Notes: generated from the sequence alone by a model not told the origin. 64,000 nt of DNA from Haladaptatus sp. QDMS2 (GCF_029338295.1 NZ_CP119791.1:682001-746000); one strand, 5' to 3'; positions 34,372 through 43,686 are shown, numbered from the stretch's first letter. Numbers and translations: made by a program.

Positions 34372-34378
34372 ACCACCT

Positions 34379-34975
34379 GTGACTCAGTGGGTCGAAAACC
34401 CGACCGGCGGACGTGACCGCGGCCCGGTCGCGCTCGCGCAGGCGTGGGTCGAAGTGCTCGTCCGCCCTCGACGATTCTTCCGCGCAGCGGTCGCGCCCGG
34501 CGACCAGGCTCCTGGCCTCGTGTTCGCCGCGCTCGTCGTCAGCGTGGAGGAAGCGACTCGCTTTCTGCTCGTCGAGAACGCCTATCCCGTCCTCGGCGGG
34601 CAACCCGCGCTCTCGTTCGTTTTCGCGCTCGCGCTCGCCGCCCTCCTCGTCGCACCGGCGGCGCTGCACCTGACCGCGGCGGTCCAGACGCTCATCCTGA
34701 TTCCGTTCGCGCCCGAGCGCGGCGGCGTGAGCGAGACGGTGCAGTTGCTCGCCTATTCTGCGGCCCCCTGCGTGTTCGCGGGACTTCCGATACCCGAACT
34801 CCGGGTCGCCTGTACGGCGTACGGTGCGTTTTTGCTCATCCTCGGCGTTCACCGCGTCCACCGCGTCTCGATGCCGCGTGCGGCCGTCCTCGGTGCGATT
34901 CCCGCGGCCATCATCTTCGGCTTCGGGTTCCGCGGTTTCGCGGCGCTCGAAACGGTGCTCCTCGGTATCGTTTAG
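34379..34975 (+). CDS. YIP1-family membrane protein
   Basis: The 198-residue protein starts at GTG 34379 (VTQWVENPTGGRDRG), seven bases after tdk. WVEVLVRPRRFFRAAVAPGD is the typical cytosolic start of haloarchaeal Yip1-domain proteins, followed by about five membrane helices. YSAAPCVFAGLPIP near the middle and a short loop GVHRVHRVSMPRA also fit. The function in archaea is unknown. Confidence 0.8.
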   Translation: MTQWVENPTGGRDRGPVALAQAWVEVLVRPRRFFRAAVAPGDQAPGLVFAALVVSVEEATRFLLVENAYPVLGGQPALSFVFALALAALLVAPAALHLTAAVQTLILIPFAPERGGVSETVQLLAYSAAPCVFAGLPIPELRVACTAYGAFLLILGVHRVHRVSMPRAAVLGAIPAAIIFGFGFRGFAALETVLLGIV

Positions 34976-34999
34976 ACCCCGCGCCCACAAGGGGCGGGC

Positions 35000-35263
35000 A
35001 TGCTCACGCTCAGCCTCTCTGAGTTCATGGTCGAGTTGAAAGACGGCGCGCTCAAGAACGTCGGGCCGGCGAACAAGTCCGCGACGGCGAAGTTGTTCGA
35101 CGTGACCGAGGCGGAAGTACGGGAGTTTGGCGACAAACGCGTCAAACTCGTGTTCCACGACGAGGAGGGAAACGAGGTGCAGGTCGCCCTGTTCCCCGAG
35201 GACGCCCGAAACATCCGTGAGGGACTCCAGTCGCTCGAAGCAGACAGTCCGGTGTTCGAGTAG
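35000..35263 (+). CDS. Small conserved haloarchaeal protein
   Basis: The 87-residue acidic protein starts MLTLSLSEFMVELKDGALKN and ends EADSPVFE. Predicted structure is beta-rich with two helices; VREFGDKRVKLVFHDEEGNE resembles a compact beta domain. No membrane segment or metal motif is present. It begins 24 bases after the YIP1 gene and about 60 before the RecJ-like gene, all in one direction. The function is unknown. Confidence 0.75.
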   Translation: MLTLSLSEFMVELKDGALKNVGPANKSATAKLFDVTEAEVREFGDKRVKLVFHDEEGNEVQVALFPEDARNIREGLQSLEADSPVFE

Positions 35264-35320
35264 TTTGCTGACAGCAGGAATCCGATAACCGTTTTAGGCC
35301 GGGACCGTTTTTACCGGCTA

Positions 35321-37435
35321 ATGGATAAGTGTATCATCTGTGGGGCCGATGCTAACGGCCCAATTTGCGACGTCCACCAGGAGGACGTCGTCTTCGAGTT
35401 CACTGGTAACCGACCCGGACAACTGAAACCCGGCCGCTTCTACAAAGGCTCGGTCGACGGCTTCGCCGAGTTCGGTGTGTTCATCGACATCGGCGACCAC
35501 GTCACTGGTCTGCTGCACAAGAGCGAACTGGACCGGCGCCTCGACTCCCTCGACTGGGACACCGACGACGCCGTCTACGTGCAGGTCAAGAAGGTTCACA
35601 ACAACGGCAACATCGACCTCGCGTGGTCCATCCGGCAGGCGGACAACGAGTTCCGCGGCAAACTCATTCAGACGCCAAGCGGCGACGAACTCCCCGAGAA
35701 CTCGCCGAAGAAAGAAAAGCGCGCCGTCGTCCGACAGACGCTTTCTGACAAGCAGAAAGCCAAACAGGAAAAGGACGAGGCACGCCGCAAGCAAAAGCAG
35801 GCAGAACAGCAAACGGAACGACAGTCTGAACAGCAAGCAGACCAGCAAACCGAAACCGAGACCGAGCGCGAAACGCCAGACGAGACGCCCGCGACGCCGG
35901 CAGAATCCGACGAAGACGACGGCGTCACCTACGAGCGCGTCGAAATCGGCACCCTCTCTGACCACGTCGGCCAGAAAGCCCGCCTCGAAGGCACCGTGAC
36001 CGGTGTCCGACAGACGAGCGGCCCGACCGTGTTCACCGTCCGCGACGAGACTGGCACCGTCGATGCGGCCGCGTTCGTTGAAGCAGGCGTCCGCGCCTAC
36101 CCCGAAGTCGAAGTCGGCGACATCGTCGGCCTGAACGGAGAAGTCGAGATGCGCCGCGACGAACTCCAGGTCGAAACCGAAGACCTCGACATCCTCGAAG
36201 GTGGCGAGCGCGACGCCGTCGAAGGCCGACTCAAGAACGCTCTCGACGCCCGTGCCCGTCCCGAAGCGGCCGAACCGCTCGCAGAAGACGAAATCGTCTC
36301 CGCCCTCTCCGAAGAAATCCGAGACGTCGCGACGGCCATCCGCCGCGCAGTCATCGAGGGTCGCCCAGTCATCGTCCGCCACAGCGCGACGGTAGACGGC
36401 TACCTCACCGGGGCCGCAATCGAGCGTGCGACGCTGCCTCTCATCCGCGAGGAACACGCCCGCGAAGACGCGGTTTACCACTACTTCGACCGCCGCCCGC
36501 TCCAGGACGGCGTCTACGGCATGGACGACGCAACCGGCGACGTCACCAACATGCTCTCAAACCGCGACCGCCACGACGAGCAGTTCCCACTGTTCGTGCT
36601 CGCCGCCGCTGGCTCCACGAAGGAGTCCTTAGACGGCCTCGAACTGCTCGACATCTACGGCGCGCCGAAGGTCGTCATCGACGCGGCCGTCGCAGACGAG
36701 GAGATTGCAGCCGTGGTTGACACCATCGTCAACCCGAACCTCGCAGACGAGTCCTTCGACGCGAACGTCACGAGCACCGTTCTCGGCGCGAACGTCGCCG
36801 CGAACGTCAACAACGGCGTCCGCGACGATCTCGCACACCTTCCCGCGGTTAGCTTCTGGGAGAACGCCCCGGCACAGTACGTCGACCTCGCCGCCGAGGC
36901 TGGCTACGACGAAGCAGCCACGCGCGAACTCCGTGAAGCAATCGCGCTCGAAGCCTACTACCAGTCCTACGAGGACAAACGCGAGGTCATCACCGACCTC
37001 CTGTTCGGCGAAGTCGGCGGCCTCGCGAGCCACATCGCCCAGCAGTTCCGCACGAAACTCGACGACGAACTCGAAACCGCAGAGGCCAACTTAGATTACG
37101 TGGACGAAGGCGGCGTCAACTTCGCCGTCCTCGACACCGACGCTTACACGAACCGGTTCGACTTCCCGCCGACGGAACTCCTCTTAGACGAGGTCCACCG
37201 TCGCAACCGCGAGGGCGAACCGTTCGTGACCATCGGCCTCGCAGACGACGAGATTCACATCCGCTCGACCACGGCTGTTGACGTCCGCGAAATCGCCGAA
37301 GCCGCCCGCCTCCGCGTCCCGAACGCGGGTGTCACGCCGCGCAGCGCACACGACGGAAAACTCGAATTCCTCGTCGGCGAACGCGACGCCGTTCTCGACG
37401 CCGTCATCGCGACGGTTGCAGAAAAGCTCGCGTAA
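35321..37435 (+). CDS. RecJ-like DHH-superfamily protein with S1 and OB domains, catalytic residues lost
   Basis: The 704-residue protein starts with a zinc-ribbon-like MDKCIICGADANGPICDVHQ. It continues with an S1 domain (about 30-108, KGSVDGFAEFGVFIDIGDHV), a Gln/Glu/Lys-rich linker (about 125-200), an OB fold (about 208-290, ARLEGTVTGVRQTSGPTVFT) and a DHH/RecJ-like half from about 325. Motif positions are changed: HSATVDG where RecJ has HxDxDG, LAAAGS where an Asp is expected, and IDAA in place of DHH. This suggests a non-nucleolytic scaffold, perhaps with single-stranded nucleic acid binding. Haloarchaea are known to carry inactivated RecJ/Cdc45-type paralogues. Confidence 0.85.
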   Translation: MDKCIICGADANGPICDVHQEDVVFEFTGNRPGQLKPGRFYKGSVDGFAEFGVFIDIGDHVTGLLHKSELDRRLDSLDWDTDDAVYVQVKKVHNNGNIDLAWSIRQADNEFRGKLIQTPSGDELPENSPKKEKRAVVRQTLSDKQKAKQEKDEARRKQKQAEQQTERQSEQQADQQTETETERETPDETPATPAESDEDDGVTYERVEIGTLSDHVGQKARLEGTVTGVRQTSGPTVFTVRDETGTVDAAAFVEAGVRAYPEVEVGDIVGLNGEVEMRRDELQVETEDLDILEGGERDAVEGRLKNALDARARPEAAEPLAEDEIVSALSEEIRDVATAIRRAVIEGRPVIVRHSATVDGYLTGAAIERATLPLIREEHAREDAVYHYFDRRPLQDGVYGMDDATGDVTNMLSNRDRHDEQFPLFVLAAAGSTKESLDGLELLDIYGAPKVVIDAAVADEEIAAVVDTIVNPNLADESFDANVTSTVLGANVAANVNNGVRDDLAHLPAVSFWENAPAQYVDLAAEAGYDEAATRELREAIALEAYYQSYEDKREVITDLLFGEVGGLASHIAQQFRTKLDDELETAEANLDYVDEGGVNFAVLDTDAYTNRFDFPPTELLLDEVHRRNREGEPFVTIGLADDEIHIRSTTAVDVREIAEAARLRVPNAGVTPRSAHDGKLEFLVGERDAVLDAVIATVAEKLA

Positions 37436-37471
37436 TCGGACCTTCTCTCCGTTCTCACCACCCGTGAGTGA

Positions 37472-38068
37472 CTACGTTGCGTCGAGGTCGAAACGCACGA
37501 TTGGACGGGTCTTCTTGCGCCGGGCGACTTCGACGAACCCCGCCTCCGCGAACGCGCTCGCAAAGCCGTACCACGCCGAGGTGGGTGAAACGCGCTCGCC
37601 CTGCGGGTCCACTGGGTAGCCTTCGAGCACGGAGCCACCCTGCTCGCGGACGTACTCTTTTGCGGCTTCGAGGAGGGCGACGGTGAGTCCCCTCCCACGC
37701 GCGGCGCGGTCGACGTAGAAGCATACGATGGACCAGACGAGCGTGTCGTCTATGGGCTTCATGACGGGCGAACGGGCGAGTCTGCCAAATGTCTCGCGTG
37801 GGGCGACCGAGCACCAGCCCGCCGGTTCCCCATCGAGAAATGCGAGGATACCCGGTCTTCCGTCGTCGTGGATGATGTCGTGCATCTGCTGGCGGTTTGC
37901 CGCGCCGCGGTTCGCGTTGTACTCCGCTTGTGTCTGTCGGTTCCACATACACCAGCAGCCGTCACAGGCCCCGCTCTCGCCGAACAGGGTCTCGAAGTCC
38001 TCCCAGCGGTCGGGCGTGACGACGTGGAATTCGAGGACTTCGGGCGGATTTACGGTGGGACGCGCCAT
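37472..38068 (-). CDS. GNAT-family N-acetyltransferase
   Basis: The 198-residue protein starts at ATG 38068 (MARPTVNPPEVLEFHVVTPD). The acetyl-CoA motif is IVCFYVDRAARGRGLTVALL near residues 120-139, with WCSVAPRETFGRL before it and SAWYGFASAFAEAGFVEVAR after. An N-terminal CDGCWCMWNR cluster is typical of a GNAT subfamily sometimes annotated as YoaP- or SatA-like. The substrate is unknown. It is divergent from elp3. Confidence 0.87.
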   Translation of the reverse strand: MARPTVNPPEVLEFHVVTPDRWEDFETLFGESGACDGCWCMWNRQTQAEYNANRGAANRQQMHDIIHDDGRPGILAFLDGEPAGWCSVAPRETFGRLARSPVMKPIDDTLVWSIVCFYVDRAARGRGLTVALLEAAKEYVREQGGSVLEGYPVDPQGERVSPTSAWYGFASAFAEAGFVEVARRKKTRPIVRFDLDAT

Positions 38069-38190
38069 GGTGCCACTACAGCGGGTGGCCACAAATACGT
38101 GTGCCAACTGGGGCCACGGACCCCGAACCGACGGTTTTCGAGCGACAATCTTATTCGCAACACGCCACGACCTACCCATAGCAACAGCTG

Positions 38191-39852
38191 ATGCGAACTG
38201 ACACGCAAGACCCGACGGAGACCGAGGCGTTCGAGCAGGCCTGTGCTGAGCTCGTAGACCGGATTCTCGCCGGCGACATCACGAGCGACAATTTGGAGAA
38301 AGAGAAACTGAACGTCTGTTCTGCGTTCTCCTCACCGAAGGTTCCAAAGAACACCGAATTGCTCGATTATGGCCCGTTCGAGCGTCGTGAGGAACTCATC
38401 GAAGTCCTCCAGCGAAAGCCGGTTCGGACCGCCTCCGGCGTCTCGCCGGTGGCCATCATGACCAGTCCGCACATGTGCCCCCACGGGAAGTGTCTGTACT
38501 GCCCCGGCGGGCCAGCCTCCGAGTTCTCCAGTTCGCAAAGCTACACCGGTCACGAACCCGCCGCCGCCCGCGGCGTCCAGAACGACTACGACCCCTACGG
38601 GCAGGTCACACTCCGCCTCGAACAGTTGCGTGAGATCGGCCACCCCGTGGACAAGGTCGAACTCATCCTGATGGGCGGGACGATGACCGCCCGGAGCCAC
38701 GACTATCAGGAGTGGTTCGTCAAACGCGCACTCGAAGCCCTGAACGACTACGACGTTGACAAGCGCCCAGAACCAGCAGAGGGCGTGAGCTTCGCCCAGG
38801 ATTTTGACGACTACGAATTCAAATATCTCGAAGATGTCATTGCCGAAAACGAGACGGGCGACATCCGCAACATCGGGACCACCTTCGAGACGAAACCAGA
38901 TTGGTGTGACCCGGAGCAAATCGACCGGATGCTCGACCTCGGCGGGACGAAAGTCGAGGTGGGCGTTCAGACGACCTACGAGCGCGTAAACCGCGATATG
39001 CATCGTGGGCACGGGATTCAGGCGTCGCTCGACGCCAACCAGCGCCTGCGCGATGCCGCGTTTAAGGTCGGCTTCCACATGATGCCCGGCCAGCCCGGGA
39101 TGACACGCGAGATGTGTGTCGAGGACTTCCGCCAACTGTTCGAGAAACCAGACTGGCGGCCCGACTTCCTCAAAATCTACCCGACGCTCGTGGTTCGGGA
39201 CACCATCACCTACGATATGTGGCGACGCGACGAGTACGAGCCACTCGACAACGAGGAGGCCGCGGACATCGTCGCCGAGGTCATGGACATGATTCCGCCG
39301 TACACCCGTCTCCAGCGCGTCCAGCGCGACATCCCCGCGGACTTCATCGACGCCGGCGTCTGGAAGTCCAACCTCCGTCAACTCGCAGAACAGCGACTGG
39401 AGGAAAAGGGTGGTAAATGCCGCGACATCCGCGCCCGCGAAGTCGGCATGAACGACGAGGACCCCGACCCCGAGAACATCGAGTTACAGGTTCTCGAATA
39501 CGAAGCCGCAGGCGGTACAGAACACTTCATCAGCTTCGAGGACCCCGTAAAGGACCTCCTCATCGGCTTCTGTCGCCTACGCTTCCCCGGTAACACGGTG
39601 CGCCGGGAACTCGACAACGCCGCGCTCATCCGCGAACTCCACGTCTACGGCAACGAAATCGGCGTTGGGAAAGGCGAGGGCGACTGGCAACACCGCGGCT
39701 ACGGGAAGAAACTCCTCGCCCATGCGGAGGAACTCGCCCGCGACGCCGGCTACGACAAGATGAGCGTCATCTCCGGCGTCGGCGTCCGCGAGTACTACCG
39801 GAAGAAACTGGGCTATCACCAGGACGGTCCGTACGTCTCGAAACACCTCTGA
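38191..39852 (+). CDS. elp3: Elp3, tRNA uridine-34 carboxymethylation enzyme
   Basis: The 553-residue protein fuses a radical-SAM domain to a GNAT domain as in archaeal Elp3. SPHMCPHGKCLYCPGGPAS near residues 91-109 binds the iron-sulfur cluster. GQPGMTREMCVEDF, IRAREVGMNDEDPDPENIEL and the acetyl-CoA-binding WQHRGYGKKLLAHAEELA follow, with YYRKKLGYHQDGPYVS at the end. It makes cm5U at tRNA position 34 from acetyl-CoA. It is transcribed alone, divergently from the GNAT gene. Confidence 0.96.
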   Translation: MRTDTQDPTETEAFEQACAELVDRILAGDITSDNLEKEKLNVCSAFSSPKVPKNTELLDYGPFERREELIEVLQRKPVRTASGVSPVAIMTSPHMCPHGKCLYCPGGPASEFSSSQSYTGHEPAAARGVQNDYDPYGQVTLRLEQLREIGHPVDKVELILMGGTMTARSHDYQEWFVKRALEALNDYDVDKRPEPAEGVSFAQDFDDYEFKYLEDVIAENETGDIRNIGTTFETKPDWCDPEQIDRMLDLGGTKVEVGVQTTYERVNRDMHRGHGIQASLDANQRLRDAAFKVGFHMMPGQPGMTREMCVEDFRQLFEKPDWRPDFLKIYPTLVVRDTITYDMWRRDEYEPLDNEEAADIVAEVMDMIPPYTRLQRVQRDIPADFIDAGVWKSNLRQLAEQRLEEKGGKCRDIRAREVGMNDEDPDPENIELQVLEYEAAGGTEHFISFEDPVKDLLIGFCRLRFPGNTVRRELDNAALIRELHVYGNEIGVGKGEGDWQHRGYGKKLLAHAEELARDAGYDKMSVISGVGVREYYRKKLGYHQDGPYVSKHL

Positions 39853-39916
39853 GGGCGCTCCCGGAGACCGTTTCACGGATTATGCCGAGAATAACGACTG
39901 TTCTACGCGCCTGATA

Positions 39917-39923
39917 ATAAATA
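39917..39923 (+). promoter_or_regulatory. TATA box of the exported M14-like gene
   Basis: An ATAAATA sequence about 32 bases before the ATG at 39952, preceded by a purine-rich stretch that could act as a transcription factor B recognition element. Confidence 0.45.
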
Positions 39924-39951
39924 CCCCCTGATGCTAACACACGTACAATAA

Positions 39952-40890
39952 ATGGCAGCGAGAGGACGCAGGCGAGCAGTGTTGGCCGCAATCGTAGCCG
40001 TCGTCGTGGTCGCGAGTGCAGGCGCCGCGCTTTTTGCAACCGGTGACGGGTCGGCTCCCTTGGACGCTGATGCGGTCCCTGACCCACCGGGTGCAGCGGG
40101 TGCCCAGCAGACGACAGCGACCACGCCGCGCACGCCGTGGCCGACGCCCGAACCGTTCCCGAACCCCGACATGCAGGTCCTCTCGGAGTCCGACAACCAG
40201 ACCGTTTCGACGTACAAACTGGCCCCCGGAACGGTGAACGAGACGGAGGTGTACGTCGTCGAATCGAGCGAACCGGGACCGACCGCGCTCGTCGTCGGTG
40301 GGATGCACGGCAACGAGGTGTCGGGCTTTACCGCGGCTCACAACATCGCCAACTGGACGATAGAACGGGGCACGCTCGTCGTGATTCCAGAGGCTAACAA
40401 GGCCGCGGTGACGACCCGGACGCGCAAAGCCTTCGGCACCGACCTGAACGACGAGTTCCCCGTCGGCGGCGTGTCCAACTCCACGCTCGCCAACGCCATC
40501 TGGACCGCCGTCGAGTACCACGACCCGGACGTCGTCATCGACCTCCATAGCTCGAAGGGCATCTACAAGGTGGACGAAGGCGGCGTCGGGCAGGCAATCT
40601 TCCCCGGCGCGACGGGCACCGCCCGCGAAGACACCGCCGCGGCAATCAACTATCTCAACGAAAACGAGGTACCCGACGAGATGCAGGAGCACAAGTTCAA
40701 ACGCGGAAACATCCTCAAAGGCTCCGGCAAATCGCTGACCCGACGGGTGGTCGGCGACCTCGGCGCGTCGGCCATCCTGATTGAAACTGCAAAACGCGAC
40801 ACGACACTCGACCAACGCGTCCGCTGGACCGAGGTAGCGGTGCGAGTGATTCTGTCCCGACACGGGATGGTGGCCGCGCCCGGGACGTGA
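39952..40890 (+). CDS. Exported succinylglutamate desuccinylase/aspartoacylase-like metalloprotein
   Basis: The 312-residue protein begins with a basic N-terminus and a hydrophobic helix (residues about 8-27, VLAAIVAVVVVASAGAALFA), then a Pro/Thr linker, so it is secreted or membrane-anchored. The catalytic domain has VVGGMHGNEVSGF (zinc His and Glu, near residue 112), FGTDLNDEFPVGG (the NxxR-like region) and VVIDLHSSKGIY (third ligand, near 195). A glutamate acting as general base should follow. It belongs to the M14-like AstE/AspA group; the substrate is unknown, possibly an amide or peptide outside the cell. Confidence 0.83.
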   Translation: MAARGRRRAVLAAIVAVVVVASAGAALFATGDGSAPLDADAVPDPPGAAGAQQTTATTPRTPWPTPEPFPNPDMQVLSESDNQTVSTYKLAPGTVNETEVYVVESSEPGPTALVVGGMHGNEVSGFTAAHNIANWTIERGTLVVIPEANKAAVTTRTRKAFGTDLNDEFPVGGVSNSTLANAIWTAVEYHDPDVVIDLHSSKGIYKVDEGGVGQAIFPGATGTAREDTAAAINYLNENEVPDEMQEHKFKRGNILKGSGKSLTRRVVGDLGASAILIETAKRDTTLDQRVRWTEVAVRVILSRHGMVAAPGT

Positions 40891-40913
40891 TTGAAGCTGG
40901 AGTACGCGGGTCG

Positions 40914-40984
40914 GCCGTGGCGGATTTCTTCGGTCACGCGCCGGCATGGCTTCGCTGTCGGCGCGGACTAGTTCACGCCACGGC
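40914..40984. repeat. Nested stem-loop A before rqcH
   Basis: Outer stem GCCGTGGCG (40914-40922) pairs perfectly with CGCCACGGC (40976-40984). Within it, CGCGCCG (40937-40943) pairs with CGGCGCG (40959-40965). The nested arrangement mirrors stem-loop B. It begins about 24 bases after the stop of the preceding gene. Confidence 0.6.
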
Positions 40985-41042
40985 ACGGCTTGCCTCGCCA
41001 ACTGGCTCGGCGCTGCTGCCGGCGGAGTAGTTTCTCTGGTCA

Positions 41043-41093
41043 CTCCACGGCATCGAATGCGCCACCTCCCGGTGGCGCGAGTCAGCCGTGGAG
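41043..41093. repeat. Nested stem-loop B before rqcH
   Basis: Outer stem CTCCACGGC (41043-41051) pairs perfectly with GCCGTGGAG (41085-41093); inside, GCGCCACC (41059-41066) and GGTGGCGC (41071-41078) form an eight-base-pair hairpin with loop TCCC. It shares CCACGGC/GCCGTGG with stem-loop A, so arms of A and B could also cross-pair. Confidence 0.65.
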
Positions 41094-41106
41094 GACACTA
41101 CTAACG

Positions 41107-41112
41107 ACATAT
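41107..41112 (+). promoter_or_regulatory. Possible TATA box of rqcH
   Basis: A CATATCTT sequence about 31 bases before the ATG at 41141 lies just after stem-loop B; if used, the hairpins would not be in the rqcH mRNA. Confidence 0.4.
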
Positions 41113-41140
41113 CTTTCCCACACCACCCGCTTGTACCGAT

Positions 41141-43252
41141 ATGGACCAAAAACGGGAACTGACGAGCGTCGACCTCGCCGCGCTCGTCACGGAGTTCGGG
41201 TCGTACGAGGGGGCCAAAATCGACAAGGCCTACCTCTACGACGACGACCTGCTCCGGCTGAAGATGCGTGATTTCGAACGGGGGCGCATCGAACTGATGA
41301 TCGAAGTCGGCGAGCAAAAGCGCGCACATCTCCTCGCGCCAGAGCACGTCCCGGACGCGCCGGGCCGCCCGCCGAACTTCGCGATGATGCTCAGAAACCG
41401 GCTGTCGGGGGCTGATTTTGCCGGCGTCGAACAGTTCGAATTCGACCGCATCCTCTCGTTCCACTTCACGCGCGAGGACCAGGACACGACTATCGTCGCA
41501 GAACTGTTCGGCCAGGGGAATCTCGCCGTCCTGAACGAGGACAACGAGGTCATCAGCAGCTTGGAGACTGTTCGGCTGAAGTCGCGGACGGTCGCACCGG
41601 GGTCGATTTACGAGTTCCCCTCCTCGCGATTCCACCCGTTCAAGGCGAGTTTCGAGCAGTTCGTCGCGCGAATGGAGCAATCCGACACGGACCTCGTGCG
41701 GACGCTCGCGACCCAACTCAACTTCGGGGGCCTCTACGCTGAGGAACTCTGTACTCGCGCCGGCGTCGAGAAGGCGAAGGACATCGGGAACGCCACCGAA
41801 GACGAGTTCCAGGCGCTCTACGACGCACTGACGCGACTGAAGGACTCGCTCACGCCGGGCAATCTGGAACCCCGTCTCTACACCGACGAGGACGGCCGGC
41901 CCGTGGACGTGACGCCGATTCCGCTCGAAGAGCACGAGGACCTCGACGCCGAGGCGTACCAGACGTTCAACGCGGCGCTCGACGAGTACTTCGTCAAACT
42001 CGAAGCCGACGACGCGAAACAGCGCGGGAAACCCAAACAGAGCGCCGGGAGCAATCGACCCGATTTCGAGGAACGAATCGAACGCCAACAGCGCATTATC
42101 GAACAGCAGGAACAGGCCATCTCCGGGTTCGATGAGCGCGCGGACGCAGAGCGAGCACGCGCAGAACTGCTCTACCGCGAATACGACCTCGTAAACGACA
42201 TCCTCTCGACGGTCAAGGGCGCCCGCGAGGAGGGCGTCCCGTGGCGCGAAATCGAGGAGAAGTTCGCAGAGGGCAAAGAACGAGGGATTCCTGCCGCCGA
42301 ATCCGTCGTGAACGTGGATGGCTCCACCTCGACGGTCACGATTACTATCGACGACTACAAAATCGACCTCGACACGACGCAGGGAGTCGAACACAACGCA
42401 GACCGCCTCTACACCGAGGCAAAGCGCATCGCGGAGAAGAAGGAAGGTGCGCTCGCGGCTATCGAAGACACTCGCGAGGAACTCGAAGACCTCGAGCGCC
42501 AGCGCGACGAGTGGGAAGCGGGCGACGAAGACGACGCGGACGAAACCGAGGAAGCAGAAGAAATCGACTGGCTCACAGAACAATCGATTCCGATTCGCAA
42601 GAACGAGCAGTGGTACGAGCGCTTCCGCTGGTTCCACACGTCGGACGGCTTCCTCGTCATCGGCGGGCGCAACGCAAACGACAACGAGGAACTCGTAAAG
42701 AAATACCTCGACAAGGGCGACCTGTTCTTCCACACGCAGGCCCACGGTGGCCCAATCACGATTCTCAAGGCGACCGGCCCGAGCGAACCGGCCCGCGACG
42801 TAGACATCCCCGAACAGAGCAAAAAGGAGGCAGCGCAGTTCGCCGTCTCCTACTCTTCGGTCTGGAAAGACGGCCGCTTCGCTGACGAAGCGTACATGGT
42901 GAACAAAGACCAGGTGTCGAAGACGCCCGAGAGTGGCGAATACTTAGAGAAGGGCGCGTTCACGATTCGTGGCGACCGGACCTACTTCAAGAACACCGAA
43001 GTCGGCGTCGCCGTTGGAATCCGTTGTGAACCGCGAACCGAAGTCATCGGCGGGCCGCCGTCGGCTATCGAGAAGCAGGCGGTGACCACCATCGAACTCG
43101 AACCCGGCCAGTTCGCCCAGAACGACATGGCGAAGATGTGCTATCGCGAGTTCCGTGAGCGCTTTACGGACACGTCGTTCGTCAGGAAAGTGGCGTCACC
43201 GGACAAAATTCAGGAGTTCCTCCCGCCGGGTGGGAGTCGGATGCGCGAGTAG
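41141..43252 (+). CDS. rqcH: RqcH/NEMF-type ribosome quality-control factor
   Basis: The 703-residue protein starts MDQKRELTSVDLAALVTEFG and has the NFACT layout: an N-terminal NFACT-N domain, HhH-like region (about 195-235), a long acidic coiled coil (about 300-475, interrupted near residue 345 by a KFAEGKERGIPA loop), and the C-terminal NFACT-R domain with WFHTSDGFLVIGGRNANDNE and KGDLFFHTQAHGGP near residues 495-545. RqcH binds stalled large ribosomal subunits and promotes tailing of trapped nascent chains. Pelota, which acts on stalled ribosomes, is encoded 1.4 kb downstream. Confidence 0.94.
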   Translation: MDQKRELTSVDLAALVTEFGSYEGAKIDKAYLYDDDLLRLKMRDFERGRIELMIEVGEQKRAHLLAPEHVPDAPGRPPNFAMMLRNRLSGADFAGVEQFEFDRILSFHFTREDQDTTIVAELFGQGNLAVLNEDNEVISSLETVRLKSRTVAPGSIYEFPSSRFHPFKASFEQFVARMEQSDTDLVRTLATQLNFGGLYAEELCTRAGVEKAKDIGNATEDEFQALYDALTRLKDSLTPGNLEPRLYTDEDGRPVDVTPIPLEEHEDLDAEAYQTFNAALDEYFVKLEADDAKQRGKPKQSAGSNRPDFEERIERQQRIIEQQEQAISGFDERADAERARAELLYREYDLVNDILSTVKGAREEGVPWREIEEKFAEGKERGIPAAESVVNVDGSTSTVTITIDDYKIDLDTTQGVEHNADRLYTEAKRIAEKKEGALAAIEDTREELEDLERQRDEWEAGDEDDADETEEAEEIDWLTEQSIPIRKNEQWYERFRWFHTSDGFLVIGGRNANDNEELVKKYLDKGDLFFHTQAHGGPITILKATGPSEPARDVDIPEQSKKEAAQFAVSYSSVWKDGRFADEAYMVNKDQVSKTPESGEYLEKGAFTIRGDRTYFKNTEVGVAVGIRCEPRTEVIGGPPSAIEKQAVTTIELEPGQFAQNDMAKMCYREFRERFTDTSFVRKVASPDKIQEFLPPGGSRMRE

Positions 43253-43254
43253 GC

Positions 43255-43686
43255 TCAGGCGATTCTGTCCGCGAGTCCTGCGGCGATGGGGATGCGCGGG
43301 GTCTTGCCCTGGTAGGCCCGGACCATCATGTAGATCCACAGCGCGAACGAGCCGACGGCGAACACGAGGTACACGAGGCCGAGCAGCAGCGACAGGATGC
43401 TGAACAGGGCGAACGACCCGCCGTTGCCGACGAACAGCAACGACGTGAGTATCGTCCCAATGAAGCTCAGGACGATGCTGATGACGACGATGACCGCAGA
43501 GAGCGCGATGCTCTGGGCAGCGTGGAAGCGCACGAACTCGTTTTCGGGCTCGACGAAGTACATGATGATACCCGTGATGAATCCGAGGAGGTACGAGAGC
43601 GCTCCCGCGACGTTTTCGTCTAACCCGGTTCCCGATTCACGGGTTACTTGCGTCTCGTCCATTGGTTGAGTGGTTTCAGTAGCCAT
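43255..43686 (-). CDS. DUF4870-family membrane protein
   Basis: The 143-residue protein has a soluble Thr/Glu-rich start followed by NVAGALSYLLGFITGIIMYF, VEPENEFVRFHAAQSIALS and two further helices. This is the DUF4870 (Tic20-like) pattern, in which the FHAAQS stretch lies between helices one and two. The end is a short basic tail. It converges on rqcH after two bases. The function is unknown. Confidence 0.87.
   Translation of the reverse strand: MATETTQPMDETQVTRESGTGLDENVAGALSYLLGFITGIIMYFVEPENEFVRFHAAQSIALSAVIVVISIVLSFIGTILTSLLFVGNGGSFALFSILSLLLGLVYLVFAVGSFALWIYMMVRAYQGKTPRIPIAAGLADRIA

Noticed and set aside
35318-36481. 387-codon minus-strand frame opposite the RecJ-like gene
   Set aside because: Antisense shadow with Phe/Leu-rich artefact sequence over the Gln/Glu linker.
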